From assembly GCF_013179555.1 (NCBI RefSeq), contig NZ_JABMCR010000010.1, positions 1 to 34,173 of the forward strand: a stretch of 34,173 nucleotides of DNA, written 5' to 3'. A program made the translations under genes and the position numbers. This document shows, piece by piece, positions 28,414-34,173 of this stretch; the stretch's first letter is position 1, and every line of letters begins with the position of its first letter. The notes beneath the pieces were generated by a model. The model was given only the letters and a program-made list of their open reading frames with translations, had not been told where the DNA came from and searched no databases. This stretch comes from Bacillus haikouensis (lineage in GTDB: Bacteria; Bacillota; Bacilli; Bacillales; Bacillaceae_B).

Positions 28414-29928
28414 TTGGAGAATCGTACATTGAACAAAGTATTTTGGATTTCAGCATCCGTCATATCCATTTTAGTCGTTTTTGGAGCAGTATTTCCTAAA
28501 TTGTTTGCCAAAGGGGCAAATGCAGCCTTCGGTTTCACTACATATGCATTCGGATGGTTTTACTTATTATCTGTACTTATTTTTGTTGTATTCCTGTTGG
28601 CTCTTGCTATCAGCAAATATGGGAAACTCCGTCTCGGGCGGGATGATGAACGACCTGAGTATCCATTTTTTACGTGGATCGGGATGCTTTTCTCTGCAGG
28701 GTTCGGAATAGGACTTGTATTCTGGGGGATTGCCGAACCGATGAGCCATTTCTATGAAACACCCTACCCTTCAACTGAAGCATTGACGGAAGAAGCGGCA
28801 CGGCTGTCCATGGCTTATTCCTTTTTCCACTGGGGAGTCAGCCAATGGTCCGTCTTTACGATCGTTGGCCTGATCATTGCCTATTTCCAGTTTAGAAAAG
28901 GGGAAAATGGTTTGATTTCCACATCGCTTTCTCCAATGTTCGGCCGGCGCAAAAAAGCCAAAGGGATTAAAAATATGATTGATATTCTGGCTGTAATCGC
29001 CACCGTCATGGGAGTTGCCACTTCACTGGGTCTGGGGATCCTTCAGATCAATGGAGGCTTAAATACAGTATTCGGGATGGAGGACAGCACCCTCAGCCAG
29101 CTGCTGATCGTACTGGTACTGTTGATCCTTTATTTAACGTCATCAACTACAGGGCTCGACAAAGGGATCAAATGGCTGAGCAATCTAAACCTGTCACTGG
29201 CTCTTCTGCTCATGGTCTTTGTCTTTATTGCAGGTCCTACCGTTTTCATTCTCAATACGTTCACATTGGGCATCGGTGATTATATAACCAACTTTATACG
29301 TTACAGCTTGCGCCTCACCCCTTACCAAGGCGGATCTTGGGTGCAGGACTGGACGATCTTCTATTGGGCATGGGCAATCGCCTGGTCTCCATTCGTCGGT
29401 GCGTTCGTCGCCAGGGTTTCGCGAGGACGGACCATCCGGGAATTCATCATCGGTGTCCTGGTCATCCCGCCACTGATCGCTTTATTGTGGATCGCTGTCT
29501 TTGGCGGAACCGCCCTGCATTTTGACTTATTCGGGGGCACGTCGATCGCTGAATCCGTTAACCAGGATGTGACCAAGGCATTGTTCACGACGTATGCAGA
29601 GCTCCCATTTACGATGCTCTTAAATGTACTCTCGATCATTCTCATATTCACCTTCCTGATCACGTCAGCCGATTCGGCCACGTACATCCTGAGCAGCATG
29701 ACGACAGAAGGAAGCCTGAATCCTCCGATGCTCGTTAAAATCGTCTGGGGCGTGCTGATCGCAGCTATCGCTGCGGTCCTTCTCCTATCCAGCGGACTCG
29801 AAGGTTTGCAAACCGCATCGCTTGTATCAGCTCTGCCATTCACGGTGATTCTGCTGCTCATGTGCTTTACCCTTTACTCCCTCTTGAGGAAGGAAATAAA
29901 ACGAAAGCCAAAAACCAAAAAGAAATAA
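28414..29928 (+). CDS. BCCT family glycine betaine transporter (OpuD-like)
   Basis: A 504-residue carrier with twelve predicted membrane helices, the size of OpuD in Bacillus subtilis. The glycine-rich helix 3 motif GFGIGLVFWGIAEP (residues 96-109) and the FYWAWAIAWSPFVGAFVARVSRGRTIREF block mark the betaine/carnitine/choline transporter family, sodium-coupled uptake of osmoprotectants. The Trp residues in the second block line the betaine site. It starts at TTG with GGAGG 10 bases upstream. A short basic C-terminus (KRKPKTKKK) may be the osmosensing tail. Monocistronic with a terminator. Glycine betaine is the most likely substrate, inferred. Confidence 0.92.
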   Translation: MENRTLNKVFWISASVISILVVFGAVFPKLFAKGANAAFGFTTYAFGWFYLLSVLIFVVFLLALAISKYGKLRLGRDDERPEYPFFTWIGMLFSAGFGIGLVFWGIAEPMSHFYETPYPSTEALTEEAARLSMAYSFFHWGVSQWSVFTIVGLIIAYFQFRKGENGLISTSLSPMFGRRKKAKGIKNMIDILAVIATVMGVATSLGLGILQINGGLNTVFGMEDSTLSQLLIVLVLLILYLTSSTTGLDKGIKWLSNLNLSLALLLMVFVFIAGPTVFILNTFTLGIGDYITNFIRYSLRLTPYQGGSWVQDWTIFYWAWAIAWSPFVGAFVARVSRGRTIREFIIGVLVIPPLIALLWIAVFGGTALHFDLFGGTSIAESVNQDVTKALFTTYAELPFTMLLNVLSIILIFTFLITSADSATYILSSMTTEGSLNPPMLVKIVWGVLIAAIAAVLLLSSGLEGLQTASLVSALPFTVILLLMCFTLYSLLRKEIKRKPKTKKK

Positions 29929-29940
29929 TCCAAACAGGAA

Positions 29941-29984
29941 AAAATGGCCCAGAATCTCTACTTAAGAGAGACTGGGCTATTTTT
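29941..29984 (+). terminator. Terminator of the BCCT gene
   Basis: AATGGCCCAG (29943-29952) pairs with CTGGGCTATT (29972-29981, one mismatch), with an inner TCTCT/AGAGA helix and a T run. Confidence 0.85.
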
Positions 29985-30090
29985 CAATGTTATAAATCGG
30001 ATAATATTATGCAGATTTACTGAATAAAACGTTCATCAGGACCTCCGCCTCAAATATGCTATCCGACAAATTACAAGAAAATTTTTAATT

Positions 30091-30119
30091 TTGAAAGGGT
30101 TTTCTTATAACATTATAGA
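30091..30119 (+). promoter_or_regulatory. Candidate sigma-A promoter of the AtoE-type gene
   Basis: TTGAAA (30091-30096), 17 bases, TATAGA (30114-30119), about 50 bases before the ATG. Confidence 0.5.
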
Positions 30120-30170
30120 AGAATAGAAATGGGATGGTTTTATAGATAGTGAAGACAAAGGGGAGGAAAT

Positions 30171-31487
30171 ATGTTGAAAGCACTAATTTCATTATCAAAC
30201 AAGATCATGCAGAGATACCTGCCTGATCCGTTTCTGTTTGTGGTCATCTTAACCCTTGTTGTGTTCGGGTTTGGCCTGATCTTTACAGATAGTACAAGCA
30301 TTCAAATGGTCCAGTTCTGGGGAGAAGGCTTCTGGGGACTCCTCGCATTTTCCATGCAGATGGTACTGGTGCTCGTGACAGGGTATGTACTGGCAAGCAG
30401 CCCGATTTTCAAACGTTTCCTGGGCTTCCTTGCGTCATTCGCAAAGTCACCTGGTTCCGCAATTGTTATCGTGACGGTCGTTTCCATGATTGCCAGCTGG
30501 ATCAACTGGGGATTCGGTCTGGTTATCGGTGCACTGTTTGCAAAAGAGCTCGCTAAGCGGGTGAAAGGGGTGGATTACCGCTTGCTCATTGCGAGCGCAT
30601 ATTCCGGGTTCGTCGTCTGGCATGCAGGCTTTTCAGGATCGATCCCGTTATCGATCGCAACGGAAGGTCATCCGTTCCAGGATTTGATCGGTGTCATTTC
30701 CACTGGTGAAACGATTTTCGCACCATTTAACCTCATTATCACAGCCGTATTATTCGTTGTTCTGCCGATTACGGCCAGATTGCTGATGCCATCTAAAGAT
30801 GAAACGGTCACAGTCGATCCCGCATTATTTAATGAAACCGCAGCGGGAATTGAAGAAGGGGCTCTGACTCCTGCTGAAAAAATGGAGAACAGCATGGTGC
30901 TGTCTATGATCATCGGTATTCTCGGTGTGATTTTCCTTGGTTATTATTTTGTGAACAATGGCTTTGCGCTCAATTTGGATATTGTTAACTTCTTGTTCCT
31001 ATTTCTCGGGATCATTTTCCACGGCACACCGAAACGTTTTCTGGCTGCCGTCCAGGAGGCGATCAAAGGGGCAAGCGGAATCGTCATCCAGTTCCCTTTC
31101 TACGCAGGTATTATGGGGATGATGACTGCTTCCGGACTTGCTGTCGTAATGTCTGAGGCTTTCGTGTCCATTTCGAATGATGTGACATTCTACTTCTTCG
31201 CATTCATCAGCGCAGGAATTGTTAATTTCTTTGTACCGTCCGGCGGAGGACAGTGGGCTGTACAAGCCCCGATCATGCTCGATGCTGCCCAAACACTGGA
31301 TGCTTCTGTTGCAAAAACAGCGATGGCAGTCGCCTGGGGAGACGCATGGACAAACCTGATACAGCCGTTCTGGGCATTGCCGGCCCTCGCAATCGCCGGA
31401 TTGAAGGCGAAAGACATCATGGGCTACTGTGTATTTATCCTGGTCATCAGCGGGATCGTCATTTCGCTCGGATTACTATTTTTATAG
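30171..31487 (+). CDS. AtoE family short-chain fatty acid transporter (TIGR00366)
   Basis: A 438-residue polytopic membrane protein with about ten or eleven helices. MASWINWGFGLVIGALFAKELAK, FVVWHAGFSGSIPLSIAT and FFVPSGGGQWAVQAPI are characteristic of the AtoE/TIGR00366 short-chain fatty acid carriers, whose Escherichia coli member takes up acetoacetate and butyrate. GGGGAGG lies 5 bases before the ATG. No neighbouring CoA-transferase or beta-oxidation gene is present, so the substrate is unconfirmed. A hairpin GGCAGGC/GCCTGCC (31502-31528) follows but has no T run. Confidence 0.9.
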   Translation: MLKALISLSNKIMQRYLPDPFLFVVILTLVVFGFGLIFTDSTSIQMVQFWGEGFWGLLAFSMQMVLVLVTGYVLASSPIFKRFLGFLASFAKSPGSAIVIVTVVSMIASWINWGFGLVIGALFAKELAKRVKGVDYRLLIASAYSGFVVWHAGFSGSIPLSIATEGHPFQDLIGVISTGETIFAPFNLIITAVLFVVLPITARLLMPSKDETVTVDPALFNETAAGIEEGALTPAEKMENSMVLSMIIGILGVIFLGYYFVNNGFALNLDIVNFLFLFLGIIFHGTPKRFLAAVQEAIKGASGIVIQFPFYAGIMGMMTASGLAVVMSEAFVSISNDVTFYFFAFISAGIVNFFVPSGGGQWAVQAPIMLDAAQTLDASVAKTAMAVAWGDAWTNLIQPFWALPALAIAGLKAKDIMGYCVFILVISGIVISLGLLFL

Positions 31488-31501
31488 ATAAGAAGAGAAC
31501 T

Positions 31502-31528
31502 GGCAGGCCCGCCATGGCAAAGCCTGCC
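31502..31528 (+). other. Hairpin after the AtoE-type gene without T run
   Basis: GGCAGGC (31502-31508) pairs with GCCTGCC (31522-31528). It begins 14 bases after the stop codon and may act as a weak terminator or 3'-end stabiliser. The next 130 bases show nothing recognisable. Confidence 0.45.
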
Positions 31529-31661
31529 CCTGTATAATTGGATCCCCTGTTTAACTATTGGTTTATCCAGATTTCACACAGGGTATATTTTGAATTGGCA
31601 TATAAAAGAACTAACAAGCATAAAATGAAGCGATTACTTGATCACGAGTAATAATTTCAAG

Positions 31662-31690
31662 TAGACAAACTCATATGTATACATTAAAAT
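31662..31690 (+). promoter_or_regulatory. Sigma-A promoter of the YjiH-like gene
   Basis: TAGACA (31662-31667), 17 bases, TAAAAT (31685-31690), about 44 bases before the chosen ATG. Confidence 0.55.
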
Positions 31691-31734
31691 GAATAATGTT
31701 GCATCTTGAGTACAATAACATCAGAGGTGAAAAT

Positions 31735-33093
31735 ATGAATCAGCAACGATATTCGCTAGTCAGTCATTTACGATTTCTAATACCTTCTTTAATAGGGATT
31801 TTCCTATTTATCATTCCTATTCCCAAGGAAGACGGAATTACCATACCTATTGCCATTTTATCCGGGTGGCTTCAAGATAATATCGGGACGTTAGTACCCG
31901 CAATCATGACCGGGTTGATTACAATAACAGTCATCGGGACGTTTATCACAAAAGCTGCTCAACCTGACTTGATTAAAAAATCGCCATTTTTCCATAATCT
32001 TTTCAACGTAACGCCAGTTTGGGTAGCAGTAAGGGTTTTAGGTGCCGTTTATGCCATTATGACCTTATTCAAGCTCGGACCTGAATGGGTCTGGTCAGAT
32101 GCTACCGGAGGGCTGCTTCTGAATTCTGAAGGCCTTCTGACTATTCTGTTTTCCGTATTCTTATTTGCAGGGTTATTCCTTCCTTTATTATTGAACTTTG
32201 GATTACTGGAATTATTCGGAGCGCTGCTTACGAAGGTCATGAGACCCCTTTTCGGCTTACCTGGCCGTTCATCCATCGACTGCCTTGCCTCATGGCTTGG
32301 AGACGGGACAATCGGGGTTTTACTGACAAACAAACAATATGAAGAAGGATACTACACGAAAAGGGAAGCAGCCATCATTGGAACGACTTTCTCGGTAGTA
32401 TCCATTACATTCAGCTTAGTCGTCATTTCAGAGGTAGGCTTAGGAGATTATTTCATTCCGTTTTATTTAACAGTAGCTGCTTCCGGTCTGATTGCAGCGA
32501 TTATCCTTCCTCGTATCCCTCCTTTATCCCGAAAGCCTGATACGTATTATAACGATCAGGAAGGAAAGGACACGATGGAAATCATTCCTGAGGGCTATAC
32601 CCGTTTCGGCTATGGGTATAAGTCAGCTCTTGATCAGGCGAAGCGTAACAACAGTGCAACTAAATTTTTTGCGGATGGAATGAAAAACGTTATTGATATG
32701 TGGATGGGAGTGGCGCCGATCGTTATGGCGATCGGAACAACGGCACTGATCATCGCGGAAAATACGCCGTTTTTCGAATGGGTCGGTATGCCGCTCATCC
32801 CATTATTAGAGCTTCTGCAAGTTCCTGAAGCGGCTGAAGCCTCTAAATCCATCCTTGTCGGTTTTGCCGACATGTTCCTGCCGGCGATCTTCGGATCAGG
32901 AATTGAAAGTGAAATGACTAAATTCGTGATCGCTTCCCTATCTGTCACACAGCTGATCTACATGTCTGAAGTCGGTGGGTTATTGCTGGGTTCAAAGATC
33001 CCGGTCGACTTCAAGGATCTTGTGATTATCTTCTTACAGCGTACATTCTTGACGTTGTTGATCATTGTTGCCATTGCGCATATGATATTTTAA
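31735..33093 (+). CDS. YjiH family membrane protein with nucleoside-recognition (Gate) domains
   Basis: 452 residues with about ten membrane helices. Two Gate-type segments can be seen: LLTKVMRPLFGLPGRSSIDCLASWLGDGTIGVLLTNKQYEEGYYTKREAAIIGTTFS in the middle, and MWMGVAPIVMAIGTTALIIAEN with GFADMFLPAIFGSGIESEMTKFVIA near the end. The layout matches YjiH-type transport proteins of unknown substrate. The frame opens at 31696, but AGAGGTGA just before ATG 31735 fixes the start. Gate proteins include nucleoside carriers and sporulation proteins SpoIIIAE/SpmA-like; no role is assigned for YjiH. Monocistronic. Confidence 0.88.
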   Translation: MNQQRYSLVSHLRFLIPSLIGIFLFIIPIPKEDGITIPIAILSGWLQDNIGTLVPAIMTGLITITVIGTFITKAAQPDLIKKSPFFHNLFNVTPVWVAVRVLGAVYAIMTLFKLGPEWVWSDATGGLLLNSEGLLTILFSVFLFAGLFLPLLLNFGLLELFGALLTKVMRPLFGLPGRSSIDCLASWLGDGTIGVLLTNKQYEEGYYTKREAAIIGTTFSVVSITFSLVVISEVGLGDYFIPFYLTVAASGLIAAIILPRIPPLSRKPDTYYNDQEGKDTMEIIPEGYTRFGYGYKSALDQAKRNNSATKFFADGMKNVIDMWMGVAPIVMAIGTTALIIAENTPFFEWVGMPLIPLLELLQVPEAAEASKSILVGFADMFLPAIFGSGIESEMTKFVIASLSVTQLIYMSEVGGLLLGSKIPVDFKDLVIIFLQRTFLTLLIIVAIAHMIF

Positions 33094-33102
33094 TTGATAC
33101 TG

Positions 33103-33130
33103 CCAGGTTCCTTTTGGGACCTGGTTTTTA
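33103..33130 (+). terminator. Terminator of the YjiH-like gene
   Basis: CCAGGTTCC (33103-33111) pairs with GGGACCTGG (33116-33124, one G-T), followed by TTTTTA. Confidence 0.8.
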
Positions 33131-33233
33131 ATTTGACAGTTTGCTGGAGGAGTCTTTTATCTATGCTGCAAGGGTGGTGGTCAGCTTCCCCAGGTGTTAT
33201 GAAAATCAGCGATTAATAAGCCTTATTTGCAGT

Positions 33234-33272
33234 GAAAAAAGACCCGAACATCTCAATGTCCAGGTCTTTTTC
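33234..33272 (-). terminator. Terminator of the histidine kinase gene
   Basis: On the minus strand AAAAAGACC pairs with GGTCTTTTTT, with an inner ACAT/ATGT pairing; the T run follows on that strand. It begins 2 bases after the stop codon. Confidence 0.85.
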
Positions 33273-33273
33273 A

Positions 33274-34173
33274 TCATTCATTTTCAACATATTGAGGAAG
33301 AGTGATTTGGACGTTTGTTCCTTTATTGACTTCCGATTCAATATGCAGGCTGCCTTTATGATCCTCGAGGATTTTCTGGCTGATTGTAAGGCCGAGGCCC
33401 ATTCCTTTTTCTTTCAAGGTAAAGAATGGTTCACCGAGGCGTTTCAGGCGTTCTGGCGGAATGCCTGCACCCTGGTCCACCACGGATATCTTCACATGCT
33501 TTTCGTCTGTTATACAGTCAATCGTGATATCTCCTTCAGTCATGGCATCAATCGCGTTCTTTACGATATTAATCAGAACTTGAATGATCTGGTTTTTGTC
33601 TCCGCATACCATCATAGGAATGTCAGGACGATTTTCATGTATGGTGATTCCCTTTAAGAGGCCTTCGTGCCCCATCACTTTAGTGGTGTAATCAAGAACA
33701 TCCCTCATGTCAAACGGCTTGAATTCCCGCATTTGCGGCTTGGAGAGGACGAGCATTTCCCCGACGATTTGATTGATGCGGTCCATCTCGGTGGACATGA
33801 CCGATAAATAACTTTCAGATACATGTTCATTTTCTTTAAGCAGTTGAATGAATCCTTTGATGCTAGTGAGCGGATTCCTTATTTCATGGGCAATACCTGC
33901 AGCAAGTTCACCTACCACGGAAAGTTTCTCTTTCCTTAAAAGCATTTCTTCCGCCATTTTCTGCTGGGATATATCCCTACCGATGATAACGAGTCCTTTT
34001 CGGCTGCGGTCTCCGTGATATAACGGTACTTTGATTACATCAAAGGTCTTGAACTCCCCGCTCGGAAGATAGAAGCCTTCTTCGCACCTCGTCACATTTT
34101 CCGATTGCCACGACTGTTCATCGGAATCGATGCAGTAGTCAAATGCATCCTTGAAGAATGGGACTAACTCTCC
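33274..34173 (-). CDS. PAS-domain sensor histidine kinase, C-terminal fragment
   Basis: The frame is open to the right edge, so the N-terminus is missing; 299 residues are visible. A PAS/PAC end (about 1-68, with FYLPSGEFKTFDVIKVPL and LVIIGRDISQQK) leads into HisKA with phospho-acceptor His96 in AGIAHEIRNPLTSIKGF. The ATPase domain follows: N-box VLINIVKNAIDAM, G1 VDQGAGIPPE, F-box EPFFTLKEKGMGLGLT. It resembles the sporulation kinases KinA-KinE and orphan kinases of Bacilli, and no response regulator is seen. A GTG at 34093-34095 is internal, not the start. It has its own terminator. Confidence 0.88.
   Translation of the reverse strand, partial: GELVPFFKDAFDYCIDSDEQSWQSENVTRCEEGFYLPSGEFKTFDVIKVPLYHGDRSRKGLVIIGRDISQQKMAEEMLLRKEKLSVVGELAAGIAHEIRNPLTSIKGFIQLLKENEHVSESYLSVMSTEMDRINQIVGEMLVLSKPQMREFKPFDMRDVLDYTTKVMGHEGLLKGITIHENRPDIPMMVCGDKNQIIQVLINIVKNAIDAMTEGDITIDCITDEKHVKISVVDQGAGIPPERLKRLGEPFFTLKEKGMGLGLTISQKILEDHKGSLHIESEVNKGTNVQITLPQYVENE

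Noticed and set aside
28414-28416. Sigma-B promoter for the BCCT gene, as known for opuD
   Set aside because: A GGGTAT occurs upstream but no GTTT-type -35 lies at the right distance.
30090-30103. cre-like site at the AtoE promoter
   Set aside because: TGAAAGGGTTTTCT breaks the central CG of the consensus and one outer position, so the match is too weak.

Overview
The window reads as chromosomal DNA of a spore-forming member of the Bacillaceae. Support comes from sporulation and germination genes (rsfA, cwlJ, gerQ), bacillithiol synthesis (bshB2), HemQ-type haem synthesis, strong AGGAGG ribosome binding sites with many TTG/GTG starts, and candidate sigma-B, sigma-W, sigma-E and forespore promoters. 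The left half keeps the gene neighbourhood that Bacillus subtilis has on the origin-proximal left arm (ywhC-ywhB, ywgA-ywfO, rsfA, lipL-pta-hemQ, cwlJ-gerQ-ywdK-ywdI-ung-pdxK). A perfect parS-type palindrome beside ung fits an origin-proximal position. The genus cannot be fixed from the sequence; a Rossellomorea/Bacillus-like organism is a guess.

Layout. 1-4.6 kb: start of an M50 protease, a tautomerase, YwgA, the HD phosphohydrolase YwfO, a small YwzC-like protein and the forespore regulator RsfA. 4.7-6.7 kb: an EcsAB-like ABC transporter behind a sigma-W-type promoter. 6.8-10.2 kb: lipL, pta (with a cre-like site) and hemQ; between lipL and pta lies an array of 13-bp palindromes repeated about every 25 bp. 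10.2-12.5 kb: a secreted LysM protein and cwlJ-gerQ. 12.5-15.1 kb: ywdK, ywdI, a 58-codon cysteine protein, parS, ung and a DUF4230 membrane protein. 15.1-18.2 kb: a sigma-B-type YflT stress protein, pdxK, and yojF-bshB2. 18.4-20.9 kb: an ABC-2 exporter operon with its own TetR regulator and twin operators. 21.0-21.9 kb: an SDR oxidoreductase behind a sigma-B-type promoter.

22.2-24.9 kb is the most unusual part. It holds a LexA-type box, a two-gene split sigma factor resembling SigO/RsoA, a peptidoglycan-binding M15 peptidase, an amidase, and a small one-helix YvrJ protein. The sigma operon and the lysin operon carry the same promoter pattern, GAGGTTGT-N18-TTCTTTATA, which suggests the split sigma factor drives both itself and the cell-wall hydrolases. 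The lysin leader can fold into a pseudoknot-containing junction. I read this as a candidate SOS-gated lysis or wall-remodelling module.

25.1-33.1 kb holds metabolic and transport genes: a nucleoside hydrolase, a PQQ-type sugar dehydrogenase lipoprotein, a Cof-type HAD phosphatase, a BCCT betaine carrier, an AtoE-type carrier and a YjiH membrane protein. The window ends inside a PAS-histidine kinase. No rRNA, tRNA, insertion sequence or CRISPR array was found.
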